Shown here one piece after another: positions 43,729 through 54,400 of a DNA stretch of 57,939 nt. A program made the position numbers and the translations under genes. The stretch comes from Chlorogloea purpurea SAG 13.99. GTDB lineage: Bacteria > Cyanobacteriota > Cyanobacteriia > Cyanobacteriales > Microcystaceae. Each line of letters begins with the position of its first letter. Positions within the stretch are counted from its first letter, which is position 1. Location of the stretch: assembly GCA_016903695.1 (NCBI GenBank), contig JADQBB010000028.1, positions 1 through 57,939 of the forward strand. The letters run 5' to 3'. The notes below the pieces were generated by a model. It did no database searches and was not told the DNA's origin. It saw only the letters and a program-made list of their open reading frames with translations.

Positions 43729-45432
43729 ATGGGGCAAGGATGGCTACAAATAGGAATTACGGTTTTAATAGTGGTAATTATCACCCCTTTCCTGGGGAAT
43801 TATATGGCGAGGGTTTATCTCGGTCAGCGCACCATACTAGACCCGATTTGTAATCCTATAGAAAATCTAATTTATCGTATCTCCGGCTGTAGTGCCAGAG
43901 AAGAGATGACTGGATGGCAATACGCCAGGGCGGTACTGTACAGTAATCTCGCCATGTCGATCATACTCGCGTTTATCCTTTTCAATCAGGGGGCATTACC
44001 CTTCAATCCCACCGGGTTATCTTCCCCCACTTGGGATACTAACTTACACACGATCGTTTCCTTCATCACCAACACCAACCAACAACATTATTCGGGAGAA
44101 ACAACCTATGGATACTTCGCCCAATTCGCGGGTTTAGGTTATATGTTTTTCGTCTCGGCGGCGACGGGGATGGCGGTAGGTATCGCCTTTATCCGGGGTT
44201 TGACAGGTAGACCTCTCGGTAACTTTTATGTAGACTTAGTCCGCACCATTACGAGGATTCATCTACCTATAGCCGTCGTGGCGACTATTATCTGTATCGC
44301 CGCGGGAATGCCGGAAACTTTAGGGGGGCCGGTAGTAGTACCCACTTTAGAAAATCCAGGAATCAGCCAAGCCATAGCCAGAGGCCCGGTAGCTCATTTT
44401 GAAACCATGAAACAACTGGGGGAAAACGGGGGCGGCTTCTTTGCTATCAACTCCGCCCATCCTTTTGAAAATCCCAATCCTTTCACTAATCTTTTACAGA
44501 TAGTGGGCATGGTAGCCATTCCGGCTTCGTTCATTTATACCTACGGAATCATCGCTAATAATAAAAAGCAAGCTTGGCTCGTATACGGGTTAGTGATGGG
44601 AATTTTTCTAATTTTTCTAGTTGTCAACACCATCGGTGAATATAACGGCAATCCTTTAGTCAACGCAATTTCAGGTAGTGAAGGGGTTAACTTAGAAGGT
44701 AAAGAAGTTCGTTTCGGTGTTTTTCAATCGAGTTTATTCTCTACTTTGACCACCGGCACTATGACGGGTGCGGTTAATAGCCTCCACGATTCTTTCATGC
44801 CCACTGGAGGCTTCGTCACCCTAGGTAATCTGTTTTTGCAGATAGTGTGGGGAGGGCAAGGTACAGGGGCCGCTTATCTATTCACCTATTTAATATTGGC
44901 GGTATTCGTCACCGGTTTGATGGTGGGACGTACACCGGAATTCTTAGGGCGTAAGATCGAAAAACGAGAGGTGGTATTGGCGAGTTTCCTCCTCTTATTA
45001 GTCCATCCCATCGCCGTTTTAATCCCCGGTGCGATCGCTCTTTCCCTGCCCGCCGCGGGTATCGCTAACCCCGGCTTTCACGGGTTAACTCAAGTTATCT
45101 ACGAGTATGCCTCGGCTGCCGCCAATAATGGATCGGGTTTTGAAGGCTTACTCGATAGTCAACCCGCCCCCTCTGCCCTGTGGTGGAATTTAAGCACTTG
45201 TTTCAGTTTATTGGTGGGGCGTTACGTGCCGATTATCTGTCTTTTATTACTGGCGGATAGTATGTCCCGCAAGCAAGCCGTACCGATGACGGCAGGCACA
45301 TTGAGAACCGATACCGGCTTATTCACGGGAGTGACGGCGGGTGTGATTCTCATTCTCGGCGCGCTTACTTTTTTCCCGATTTTAGCCCTGGGCCCGATCG
45401 CCGAAGCATTTCAAATCGCCCGCGGCGGTTAA
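43729..45432 (+). CDS. kdpA: Potassium-transporting ATPase subunit A
   Basis: 567 residues, the K+-channel-like subunit of the KdpFABC P-type ATPase, with about ten membrane helices. Recognisable features are the selectivity-filter region [20 protein letters not shown], plus later filter loops [14 protein letters not shown] and [11 protein letters not shown]. Length is normal. It opens the kdp operon at an ATG preceded by an AT-rich leader with phased repeats. High-affinity K+ uptake when external K+ is low is the known role. Confidence 0.97.
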   Translation: MGQGWLQIGITVLIVVIITPFLGNYMARVYLGQRTILDPICNPIENLIYRISGCSAREEMTGWQYARAVLYSNLAMSIILAFILFNQGALPFNPTGLSSPTWDTNLHTIVSFITNTNQQHYSGETTYGYFAQFAGLGYMFFVSAATGMAVGIAFIRGLTGRPLGNFYVDLVRTITRIHLPIAVVATIICIAAGMPETLGGPVVVPTLENPGISQAIARGPVAHFETMKQLGENGGGFFAINSAHPFENPNPFTNLLQIVGMVAIPASFIYTYGIIANNKKQAWLVYGLVMGIFLIFLVVNTIGEYNGNPLVNAISGSEGVNLEGKEVRFGVFQSSLFSTLTTGTMTGAVNSLHDSFMPTGGFVTLGNLFLQIVWGGQGTGAAYLFTYLILAVFVTGLMVGRTPEFLGRKIEKREVVLASFLLLLVHPIAVLIPGAIALSLPAAGIANPGFHGLTQVIYEYASAAANNGSGFEGLLDSQPAPSALWWNLSTCFSLLVGRYVPIICLLLLADSMSRKQAVPMTAGTLRTDTGLFTGVTAGVILILGALTFFPILALGPIAEAFQIARGG

Positions 45433-45453
45433 TCAATCATTCATTAATAATCC

Positions 45454-47577
45454 ATGCAAACTCAATCTAATTCTACTAGTGTACCGCGCGGCGATCGCAG
45501 GCACACCCCGAAAGCTAATCTCAAGGGCTTATATCAACGAGCGATCAAAGATGCTTTTTCTAAACTGAATCCTCGTATCGCTGTTAGAAACCCCGTCATG
45601 TTCGTGGTGTGGCTGGGTACGATCGTCACTCTTCTCGTTACCATCAATCCCTATTTATTCGGCGCGGTCGGTAGCGATATAAACCGGCAGAGAATACTCA
45701 ACGGAATTATCACTTTAATTTTATTTTTCACGGTAGTATTCGCCAATTTTGCCGAAGCGGTAGCCGAAGGCAGAGGGAAAGCCCAAGCGGATACATTAAA
45801 GGCGACTCGCTCCGATACTAACGCGTGCCGCGTGCTTCCTGATGGGAAAATCGAAGAAGTTAGTTCGACGGCCTTGCGACGGGGTGACGTGGTGCGGGTG
45901 GTCGCCGGGGATATTATTCCCGCAGATGGTGAAGTGATAGAAGGTATCGCCTCGGTAGATGAATCGGCTATCACGGGAGAATCGGCACCGGTATTGAAGC
46001 AACCAGGTACTGACATTATGAGTTCGGTAACGGGGGGTACGCGCATTATTTCCGACCTATTAGTTCTCAAGATAACTCAAGATCCGGGACAGGGTTTCAT
46101 CGATCGCATGATTTCCCTGGTAGAGGGGGCATCCCGCACCAAAACCCCCAACGAGATCGCTTTAACCGTTTTACTCGCGGTGTTAACTCAAGTATTTTTA
46201 ATCGTCGTGGCGACTCTGCCGCCCATCGCCAATTACATCGCCAATTTCTTACAAATCACTTTAGGAGAAACGGCGGCGGTTAATTTCCGGGGCGGGGCTA
46301 GCGTGGCGATTTTAATATCCCTGCTGGTGGCTTTAATTCCTACTACTATCGGCGGCTTACTCAGTGCCATCGGTATCGCCGGGATGGATAGGGTGGCCCA
46401 GTTTAATGTTATCGCCACTTCCGGTAGGGCGGTGGAAGCTTGCGGGGACGTTAATACTCTAGTCCTAGATAAAACCGGTACTATTACTCTCGGCAATCGT
46501 CTCGCCGATGAGTTCATACCCGTGGAAGGTCACACGTTAGAAGAAATGTGCCGGGTATGCGTGGCCGCAAGTATATTCGATGAGACTCCCGAAGGTCGAT
46601 CGATCATCACTCTCGCAGAGAAATTAGGTGCAGGGGCCGATTTTGATCGATCTAAAGCCGAAGGCGTGGAATTTTCCGCCCGCACCCGTATGAGTGGCAC
46701 TAATATCGGGGATATAGAGTATCGTAAGGGGGCCGTAGAAGCGATTAAAGGCTTCGTGCGCTCACGCGGTGGTCAAGTGCCCGCCTCTCTAGACGAGGCT
46801 TACGAGCGGGTTTCCCGCCTCGGCGGCACACCCCTGGCCTTATGCGAGGGCGGTGATATTTACGGGGTGATTTACCTTAAAGACATCGTTAAAGCCGGGT
46901 TACGGGAGAGATTCGACCAACTGAGGCGCATGGGCGTAAAAACGATCATGCTCACGGGCGATAATCGTATCACCGCTGAAGTGATCGCTCTTGAAGCGGG
47001 CGTGGATGATTTTATAGCCGAAGCCACACCGGAAGATAAAATCGAGGTGATTCGTTCTCAACAGTCTCAAGGTAAATTGGTGGCGATGACGGGAGACGGT
47101 ACGAATGACGCGCCAGCACTTGCTCAAGCTAACGTGGGGGTGGCGATGAATTCGGGTACTCAGGCGGCGAAAGAGGCGGCTAATATGGTGGATCTCGATT
47201 CTGACCCCACGAAGCTGATCGATCTAGTGACGATCGGTAAGCAATTATTAATTACTAGAGGCGCTCTCACCACTTTTTCTATAGCCAATGACATTGCTAA
47301 ATATTTCGCCATCATCCCCACTATTTTCGCCGCCGCCGGTATCGGCGCGCTCAATATCATGGGACTCAAAAGCGCGGAATCAGCGATCGTTTCTGCCTTA
47401 ATCTATAACGCTCTGATCATTCCCGCTTTAATTCCCCTCGCTCTTAAAGGGGTGCAATTCCGTCCTCTAACCGCCGATCAATTATTAAGGCGCAATATTC
47501 TCATCTACGGTCTCGGCGGTATCATCGCCCCTTTTATCGCTATTAAAGCGATCGATCTACTCCTCCCCCTCTCTTAA
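45454..47577 (+). CDS. kdpB: Potassium-transporting ATPase ATP-binding subunit B
   Basis: 707 residues of a P-type ATPase, type IA. An actuator loop ITGESAPV, phosphorylation site [11 protein letters not shown], hinge [20 protein letters not shown], and KdpB-specific stretches ([30 protein letters not shown]) are all seen. It hydrolyses ATP to energise K+ movement through KdpA. The N-terminus is slightly extended and basic. 21 bp after kdpA. Confidence 0.97.
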   Translation: MQTQSNSTSVPRGDRRHTPKANLKGLYQRAIKDAFSKLNPRIAVRNPVMFVVWLGTIVTLLVTINPYLFGAVGSDINRQRILNGIITLILFFTVVFANFAEAVAEGRGKAQADTLKATRSDTNACRVLPDGKIEEVSSTALRRGDVVRVVAGDIIPADGEVIEGIASVDESAITGESAPVLKQPGTDIMSSVTGGTRIISDLLVLKITQDPGQGFIDRMISLVEGASRTKTPNEIALTVLLAVLTQVFLIVVATLPPIANYIANFLQITLGETAAVNFRGGASVAILISLLVALIPTTIGGLLSAIGIAGMDRVAQFNVIATSGRAVEACGDVNTLVLDKTGTITLGNRLADEFIPVEGHTLEEMCRVCVAASIFDETPEGRSIITLAEKLGAGADFDRSKAEGVEFSARTRMSGTNIGDIEYRKGAVEAIKGFVRSRGGQVPASLDEAYERVSRLGGTPLALCEGGDIYGVIYLKDIVKAGLRERFDQLRRMGVKTIMLTGDNRITAEVIALEAGVDDFIAEATPEDKIEVIRSQQSQGKLVAMTGDGTNDAPALAQANVGVAMNSGTQAAKEAANMVDLDSDPTKLIDLVTIGKQLLITRGALTTFSIANDIAKYFAIIPTIFAAAGIGALNIMGLKSAESAIVSALIYNALIIPALIPLALKGVQFRPLTADQLLRRNILIYGLGGIIAPFIAIKAIDLLLPLS

Positions 47578-47595
47578 ATTACCGAGGTTTAAATT

Positions 47596-47841
47596 ATGAA
47601 ATTATCGGAAGATGTAAAAACGCTAACCCGTCATATCTGGTACGAGTGGCGCAGACAGAAAATACCCCTATATCTATTTATCCTACTGAGTTTTAATCTC
47701 TTGGTCGCCCCCGTGGTTTACGGGGCCACCGGTAACGAATTATCCCGCTCTCAAGCGTGGACTTTGGGCCTATTAGGTTTAGCTACCGTAGCCCTTTCTA
47801 TCTATCTATTTTTTGTCATGTTCGCACCGGAGAAGTTCTAA
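47596..47841 (+). CDS. kdpF: Small Kdp subunit (KdpF-like, the KdpG position)
   Basis: 81 residues. The C-terminal third (TLGLLGLATVALSIYLFFVM, ending FAPEKF) matches KdpF, the 29-residue stabilising subunit, whose typical end is PEKF. The N-terminal part adds a basic helix and another hydrophobic segment (PLYLFILLSFNLLVAPVVYG). Such an extended form, sometimes called KdpG, is found between kdpB and kdpC in Anabaena. Its stop overlaps the kdpC start (TAATG). Confidence 0.75.
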   Translation: MKLSEDVKTLTRHIWYEWRRQKIPLYLFILLSFNLLVAPVVYGATGNELSRSQAWTLGLLGLATVALSIYLFFVMFAPEKF

Positions 47842-48449
47842 TGAGTTTAGCGCGTGAAGTTAATAGATCCGTCCGTTCTAGTTTGGTTCTCTGGGTTATT
47901 ACCGCCCTGATTTATCCTTTGAGCATGGTGGCTATAGGACAGACTCTTTTTCCCTTTCAAGCCAATGGCAGTATTATTTCTAATTCCGCAGGTCAACCGG
48001 TTGGCTCGGCTTTAATCGGTCAACCTTTCACGAGCGATCGATATTTTAACGCTCGTCCCAGTACCATTAATTACAGCACCGTCGACCCTCGTAAAGATGA
48101 CGCTAATATTTTAAAAACCGGTGTTTCCGGTGCTAGTAATCTCGCCCCTTCCAATCCCGATTTAATCAAGAGAATCAAAGAAACTAACGCTCAATTGAAA
48201 GCGGCAGGAGTTGGTGTCACCCCCGATTTACTTTATACTTCAGGCTCAGGGCTTGACCCTCATATCAGCCCGGAGGCCGCTAAAGCACAGATTCCTCGCA
48301 TTGCCAAAGTCCGTAAGCTCCAAGCGAATGAAGTGGAGGAGTTAGTAAAGAAAAATACAGACGGAAGATTTCTGGGTATTTTCGGTGAGCCTGGGGTGAA
48401 TGTTTTAAAATTGAATTTAGATTTGGATCGTTTAAAAACCGCCCCGTAG
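47841..48449 (+). CDS. kdpC: Potassium-transporting ATPase subunit C
   Basis: 202 residues from the ATG at 47841, which overlaps the stop of the small subunit; an in-frame start at 47757 would run inside that gene and is rejected. One N-terminal membrane helix (SSLVLWVITALIYPLSMVAI) is followed by the KdpC outer domain with FTSDRYFNARPSTINYS, GASNLAPSNPDLI and SGSGLDPHISPEAAKAQIPR. It stabilises the KdpB-KdpA complex and aids ATP binding. Confidence 0.96.
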   Translation: MSLAREVNRSVRSSLVLWVITALIYPLSMVAIGQTLFPFQANGSIISNSAGQPVGSALIGQPFTSDRYFNARPSTINYSTVDPRKDDANILKTGVSGASNLAPSNPDLIKRIKETNAQLKAAGVGVTPDLLYTSGSGLDPHISPEAAKAQIPRIAKVRKLQANEVEELVKKNTDGRFLGIFGEPGVNVLKLNLDLDRLKTAP

Positions 48450-48473
48450 TTTATAACAGATAACCCCGCATTA

Positions 48474-48905
48474 TTGCCCCTGGCACCGCTAACCAGAACC
48501 GATTCACCCGGAGTTCTCCTGTCACGGGTCTCGGAAAATATTGCTAGAATTGCCGATAGAAGCACACAACAAGATGTAGCCGTTTACACGGAAATCTTAG
48601 CCGGTCTGAAGTTTGAAAAAGATTTCATACGTCAATTTCTAAGGGAGGAAACGATGCAAGAGTCAGTGATTTATCAGGACATTTTACAGAAAGGTCTGGA
48701 ACGGGGTGAAGCGATCGGTCAGAAAATAGAAGGAGAACGTTTGGTCATCCGTCTCATCACCCGTAAATTCGGCGATTTAGAGCCAGCTTTGTTAGAGAGA
48801 ATCAAACTTTTGTCCACGGAAGAGTTAGAGAATTTAGGGGAAGCATTATTAGATTTTTCTGAAGTGACTGATTTAATCATTTGGTTAGAGCGAAAAAATA
48901 AGTGA
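48474..48905 (+). pseudogene. C-terminal remnant of an Rpn-family (PD-(D/E)XK) nuclease/transposase-like protein
   Basis: The 143-residue frame matches only the tail of cyanobacterial Rpn/DUF4351 proteins: a helical part (YTEILAGLKFEKDFIRQFLR), the ESVIYQDILQKGLERGEAIG linker and the DUF4351 unit (RLITRKFGDLEPALLERIKL...LSTEELENLGEALLDF). The N-terminal nuclease domain with its catalytic Asp/Glu-x-Lys is absent, and the only start is a TTG in frame with unrelated codons. It begins 25 bp after kdpC, inside what is usually an uninterrupted kdpC-kdpD junction, so it is probably a decayed insertion. Confidence 0.65.
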
Positions 48906-48955
48906 TCGTTTATTTATTAGCTGACTAGCAGGCTCTCTCTATATCTATCCGTACC

Positions 48956-48980
48956 AAAATTTTCTCACCCCGAAAATTTT
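48956..48980. terminator. Nine-base-pair palindrome after the Rpn remnant
   Basis: AAAATTTTC (48956-48964), loop TCACCCC, GAAAATTTT (48972-48980). Outer GCTCTC (48932-48937) and GAGAGC (48988-48993) can add a second stem. Could act as a terminator or a remnant of a mobile-element end. Confidence 0.45.
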
Positions 48981-49096
48981 ATTCCTAGAGAGCGAGAGCA
49001 TTTTCTAACGTCTGGAAGATAACAAAAACACCCATTTTTAGTTACAAAGAATAAATAGCAAACTTTTTATAACTGTCGGGATCGAATACTTATCAG

Positions 49097-50140
49097 ATGA
49101 ATAAATTAATAACAGCAACCTTAGCTTTATCTTTTTTCCCCGTTATTATCAGCGCACCCCATAATAGCGCGGCTAGAGCGCAAATAATAAGTCAATACTC
49201 CGCCCCTTATATCAATAATTTTACCGTTCAACCCGTTGATAGACTAACCCCCGGTAATGAATTAATTTTTGCGGTAGAAGGAACTCCCAAAGCTAACGTA
49301 AGGGTGAATTTAGGCAATGGCAATCAAAGTATACGCCTACGGGAAGTTCAGTCTGGCTATTACGAAGGAAGTTACACGATTCGCACTCAAGACCGCTTCA
49401 ATGAAAAAACCCCCGTCCGAGTTAATCTTCAAGTAGGAAACCAATCTATTACCGCTCTCTTAAGCGAACCTTTAGTAGTGGGCAATAATAATAACCCCAA
49501 TAATCGATACAGCGATTTAAAGATCGATCGCTTCACGGTAAACTCGTCTAGTAATTTACAACCTGGCACCGAATTAGTCTTCACCCTCACCGGCACCCCG
49601 GACGCGAATGCCACTTATTCGATCGATGGTATCGCTTACGATCAGCCGATGCGGCAAATTTCCCCCGGTCGTTATGAAGGTCGTTACGTGGTTCGCCGTC
49701 AAGATGTTTTCTCATCTCCGGGGCCGACGGTGACGGCGAGTTTAAAAGAGGGCGATCGAGTTATCCGCGCTCGTTTAGAAGATAATTTGAATGTCAGTAA
49801 CTCCTATAACAGCGCCAATATCCCCGTTAACGAAGCATTCCCGCTAGAAATTTTAAGTCCCGCTAATAATAGCCAAGTCAATAGCAATGTAGAGCTAAAA
49901 GGGATAACCGCTCCTAATGCTACGGTTACGGTTAATGTTACCGCTAAAAATAACCTGATCGGTTCTTTCGGTTTCGAGCGTAATCTAATTAATCGTACCG
50001 TCCAAGCCGATGCACGCGGAAATTTTAATATTAGTTTTCAGCCTTCAGGAATCTTACCGGGCACCCGTTATGAAGTTAACCTCAACGCTAGTAACGGACA
50101 ACAAAGCAAGCAGGAAACTCTGGTTTTAGTTCAGCAATAA
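49097..50140 (+). CDS. Secreted protein with repeated beta-sandwich-like domains
   Basis: 347 residues. A signal peptide (ITATLALSFFPVIISAPHNS, cleavage near AARAQ) precedes two homologous ~95-residue units, FTVQPVDRLTPGNELIFAVE...GYYEGSYTIRTQDRF and FTVNSSSNLQPGTELVFTLT...GRYEGRYVVRRQDVF, and a third Ig-like region (LEILSPANNSQVNSNVELKG...TVTVNV). Surface or periplasmic location is likely, perhaps adhesive or cell-wall-linked; no enzyme motif. It sits between the Rpn remnant and kdpD in an unexpected place. Its own terminator-like hairpin at 50200 suggests independent transcription. Confidence 0.7.
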   Translation: MNKLITATLALSFFPVIISAPHNSAARAQIISQYSAPYINNFTVQPVDRLTPGNELIFAVEGTPKANVRVNLGNGNQSIRLREVQSGYYEGSYTIRTQDRFNEKTPVRVNLQVGNQSITALLSEPLVVGNNNNPNNRYSDLKIDRFTVNSSSNLQPGTELVFTLTGTPDANATYSIDGIAYDQPMRQISPGRYEGRYVVRRQDVFSSPGPTVTASLKEGDRVIRARLEDNLNVSNSYNSANIPVNEAFPLEILSPANNSQVNSNVELKGITAPNATVTVNVTAKNNLIGSFGFERNLINRTVQADARGNFNISFQPSGILPGTRYEVNLNASNGQQSKQETLVLVQQ

Positions 50141-50199
50141 TAGGTTCAGGGTGTGGAACTTATATTTGTCCATACCCTATAACTCGCTTTCTAGAAGAC

Positions 50200-50223
50200 G
50201 AAGCAACCGGCTTCATTATTTTT
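50200..50223 (+). terminator. Short rho-independent terminator candidate
   Basis: GAAGC, loop AACCG, GCTTC (50200-50214) followed by ATTATTTTT. A small stem, but with a T-rich tail, placed 60 bp after the secreted-protein gene. Confidence 0.45.
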
Positions 50224-50260
50224 CAGGGTAGGGACGAACAATAAAGCTATCATAAAAAAA

Positions 50261-50291
50261 GAGCAAGATCGTCATTTTGTCTAACTTGCTC
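50261..50291. repeat. Inverted repeat just upstream of kdpD
   Basis: GAGCAAG (50261-50267) and CTTGCTC (50285-50291) form a 7-bp inverted repeat with a 17-base centre, ending 11 bp before the kdpD start codon. It may be an operator or a translation-control hairpin. Confidence 0.35.
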
Positions 50292-50302
50292 GTGTAAGTA
50301 AT

Positions 50303-51379
50303 ATGTTCAAACGCGGACGGCACAAAATATTTATCGGTATGGCCCCAGGTGTCGGTAAAACTTACAAGATGTTAGAGGAAGCTAAGAACTTAAAAAGAGA
50401 TGGGGTTGATGTAGTCATCGGACTTTTAGAAACTCATAATCGTAAAGAAACCGCCCGACAAGCCCAAGGGCTGGAAATAGTGTTGCGAAAAGAGATAGTT
50501 AAAAATAACTTGACCCTCTCGGAAATGGATACTGATGCCGTCATCGATCGCAATCCTCAATTAGTTCTCGTAGATGAATTAGCCCATACTAATATACCGG
50601 GTTCACCGAGGGAAAAACGCTATCAGGATGTGGAGATAATTCTCGATCGGGGTATCGATGTGTATTCTACTGTTAATATTCAGCATTTAGAAAGCTTGAA
50701 TGACTTAGTAGCTAGGATTACCGGGGTAGTGGTGAGGGAGAGGATACCCGATCGTATTCTCGAAGCCGCGGACGAAATAGTAGTGGTGGACGTGACCCCG
50801 GAAACCTTAGAAGAAAGGCTCAGAGATGGAAAAATCTACGCCCCCAACAAGATCCAACAATCTTTAGAAAACTTTTTCCAGAGGAAAAATCTGATCGCCT
50901 TGAGGGAATTAGCCCTCAGGGAAGTAGCCGATACGGTAGAAGAATATCAAAAAGATAAGGTTTTGATCGGGCAGGCCTGTTACGTCCACGAACGGGTCTT
51001 GGTCTGTATGTCCACGTACCCCAACTCTTTACAACTATTAAGGAGGGGCGCACGTCTTTCCAGTTATATGAACGCTCCTCTTTATGCGATCTTCGTCGAT
51101 AATCCCGAACGCTTCCTGACCAAAGACGAAGTTTACCACGTAGAAACCTGTGAGAAATTGTGTGAGGAATTCGGCGGCGAATTCATCCGAGTTAAAAGTT
51201 ACAACGTGCCGCAAGCCATTACAGAAGTAGCGGACAGGGAGCGAATAACCCAGATAATTATCGGCGAGAGTCGTCAATCTCGCTTAAGGCATCTGATTAA
51301 AGGTTCCTTCACTCAAAAATTAATGCGGTTGATCTGGAAGAAACACATAGACCTGCATATTATCGCGACGGAAAGGTAA
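50303..51379 (+). CDS. kdpD: Truncated KdpD (N-terminal sensor and USP domains, no kinase)
   Basis: 358 residues. Residues 1-~210 are the KdpD N-domain with the P-loop-like GMAPGVGKT (12-20) and LVLVDELAHTNIPGSPREKR; residues ~230-358 are the universal stress protein-like domain (RVLVCMSTYPNSLQLLRRGA, ending HIIATER). The four membrane helices and kinase domains of full KdpD are absent. This short form is normal in cyanobacteria such as Anabaena and Synechocystis, so it is not a pseudogene. It is normally next to kdpC; here 1.85 kb separates them. A separate kinase must carry out signalling; the one at 42391 is a candidate. Confidence 0.93.
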   Translation: MFKRGRHKIFIGMAPGVGKTYKMLEEAKNLKRDGVDVVIGLLETHNRKETARQAQGLEIVLRKEIVKNNLTLSEMDTDAVIDRNPQLVLVDELAHTNIPGSPREKRYQDVEIILDRGIDVYSTVNIQHLESLNDLVARITGVVVRERIPDRILEAADEIVVVDVTPETLEERLRDGKIYAPNKIQQSLENFFQRKNLIALRELALREVADTVEEYQKDKVLIGQACYVHERVLVCMSTYPNSLQLLRRGARLSSYMNAPLYAIFVDNPERFLTKDEVYHVETCEKLCEEFGGEFIRVKSYNVPQAITEVADRERITQIIIGESRQSRLRHLIKGSFTQKLMRLIWKKHIDLHIIATER

Positions 51380-51410
51380 TCTTTAACCCCACATATCGTA
51401 TGCTTCCCAA

Positions 51411-54400
51411 TCATCTCGACTCGATCGCTCCTTCGGCTTGATGAACTATAGCTCTTAACTTCTCCAAGGTTTCCGGCTTCGCTTCCCCCCATAAACCCCT
51501 CTGATGGGCTTCTAACAATCTCTCCCCCATATCCCGCATCGCCCACGGATTTTTAGCCTCGATAAATTCCTGTACTTCCGGCTCGAACAGATAAGCCTCC
51601 GCCACTCCCTGATACATGAAATCTTCCACGCATCGAGCTGTAGCATCGTAGGCGAACAAGTAATCCACCGTGGCCGCCATCTCGAACGCCCCTTTATATC
51701 CGTGCCGCATCACTCCTTTTATCCATTTCGGATTCACCACCCGTGAACGGTACACTCTACTAATTTCCTCCGCCAGACTCCTAACCTTGGGATATTCCAT
51801 ATTCGAGTTATCGCCGTGATAGGTCTGAGGGTTTTTCCCCGTCAATGCTCTCACGCTGGCGGTTAAGCCGCCCTGGAACTGATAGTAATCGTCAGAATCT
51901 AAAATATCGTGTTCACGATTGTCTTGGTTTTGAAGAATTACTTGTAGTTTTTCTAACCTTTGTTGGAATACTTCTTTAACAGAATTACCTCTACCTTTTT
52001 CATCATACGCGTAACAACTCCAGTTAATGTATGCCCTGGCTAAATCTTCATCTTTTTCCCAATTTTGTGACTCGATCAACCCCTGTAATCCCGCCCCGTA
52101 AGCACCAGGTTTGGAACCGAATATTCTATAGGTTGCTCTCTGCTTCGCTTCTTCTCCCGTACATCCTTGATCTAACCAGAACTGGTTCTCTACCTTCACT
52201 TGCGCCGCCAAGGGATTAATTTCTTCTCCTTCTTCTTGACTCGCTACCGCATTTATGGCAAAATTAAGCATATGTAGTAGATTGGGAAATCCGTCGCGAA
52301 AAAAGCCCGACACCCTGACGGTCACATCCACCCTCGGTCTTCCTAACGCAGACGGCGTAAGGATTTCAAGGTCTACGACCCGGCGAGAAAAAGCGTCCCA
52401 AACCGGGCGAATTCCCAGTAAATTCAGCACCTGGGCGACATCATCTCCACCGGTTCTCATCGTGGAAGTACCCCAGATAGAAATCGCCAAAGTGCGGGGA
52501 TATTCACCGTTTTCTTGGGTATAACGTTCAATAAAAGCATCAGCGGCCTTACTACCTATCTCCCACGCCGTAGGAGTCGGGATTCCGGCGATGTCTACAG
52601 AATAAAAATTTCTGCCCGTAGGTAGCACTTCAGGACGGCCCCGCGTGGGAGCGCCAGAAGGGCCAGCGGGAACGTAACCACCGGCTAACCCTTTAAGAAG
52701 AAAATCGATCTCGTTACGGGTCGCTTTCAAAGCGGGTATCAGTACCGAGTTAATCCAATCCCATTCCAGGCGTGTATGCTGACCGCAAGGGAGTTGAACC
52801 CCATCGATAATCTTTAAAGCATAGTCCTCGATATAAGTAACCAAGTCGCCGCCGGTATGAAAAGACGGGAAAGAATCGGGGAGGGCCGGGAGAGGGGCAT
52901 CGGGGGAGAGGGGGTCAAAATCGATCGCTAGGTCACGAGCGATCGCTCTAGTCAATCCGAGACGCTTTAAACCCGGAGAGCGAGCGATCGATAAAATCAA
53001 ATCCCTCAATTGCTCACCCGCGGGACATAAGCCGAATATATGTAAGCCGTCGCGAATCTGGGCCTCTTTCAGTTCACAGAGATAGCCATCGGCGAGGGTG
53101 AGAAATTTATTCAAGTCACTCGCATCTACACCCAAGTCTCGATCGATCCCTGTGGTAGAAACTAACTCTTGGATCGAGCGACTAATAATCTTCAGACGGG
53201 AGGGGTCAAGACTCTGCGCCTCATAATACTCATCGATCAAGGCTTCTAACGCTGATAAATCCCCATACAGACCCGCCCTCGTTAAAGGGGGAGTAAGATG
53301 ATCTAAAATCACGGCGTGAGCGCGTCGCTTCGCCTGCGAACCCTCACCGGGGTCATTAACTATGAAGGGATAGAAATTAGGCAGAGTTTGTAAGGCTATC
53401 TCTGGATAACACTGGGTCGATAAAGCGAGACTTTTACCAGGTAGCCATTCTAAATTACCGTGTTTGCCCACATGAATCACCGCATCTGCTTCAAACACAG
53501 AACGTAACCAGTAATAGTGAGCCAGATAAGCGTGTGTCGGCTCTAAATCCGGGGCGTGATAGTTAAGACTCGGATCGATATCGTAGCCTCTAGAGGGTTG
53601 AATACTGATGAAGATATTCCCCAACCTTATACCGGAAATGGGGATGTTTTCTGACGGTACGCCCCAGCGATCGATCATCGCCTCCTGTACATGGGAGGGC
53701 AGAGATTGAAAATAAGATTGATAGTCTTCTAGAGAAAGGCTTTGATAGACGGCGCGCAACTCATTATTATCCACATCGTTAGTCACACCCGCGGTTAAAA
53801 GTTTGATCAATTCATCACCATCGGCGGGAATATCCGTCACCGCGTATCCATCTTCTTTTAACGCTCTGAGAATCTCGATACAACTAGCGGGAGTATCTAA
53901 ACCAACACCATTAGCTAACCTGCCGTCTTTATTGGGATAATTAGCCAAAACCATAACGATCTTTTTATCCTGGTTAGCTTTGTGACGCAACTTGATCCAA
54001 TTAACTCCTAACTGAACGACGAATTTCACCCTATCTTCTCTGGGTTGGTAGACCACTATAGAGGTTTCTAATCTAGGCTCCCAAACCTGCACCGATTTAA
54101 AAGAGACTGCGCGAGTGATAATTCTCCCGTCTACTTCCGGTAAGGCAATATTCATGGCCACGTCACGGGGTGATAAACCTTGATAGCCTTCTTCCCATTG
54201 ACTTTCCGTGCCACTACTGAGGATGATTTGAAATACTGGTAAGTTCAGAGTCTGCCAAAAATTAGTTTTATTATCTCCGTGTAAGGAAGCGATAGCGAAG
54301 CTCGTGGTATTGAGTATCAGGTCTACGGAGTCATCAAGGAAATCTTGCACTAAGGATTCTTGTATGTCCGGCTCTTTGAGAGAGGAGACGAAAATCGGTA

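Noticed and set aside
45651..46070. 139-residue minus-strand frame inside kdpB
   Set aside because: Shadow of the well-supported kdpB frame; Ser/Thr/Pro-rich composition is typical of antisense reading.
50303..51379. KdpD called as a pseudogene because the kinase is missing
   Set aside because: The kinase-less form is the normal cyanobacterial KdpD, and the frame is clean.
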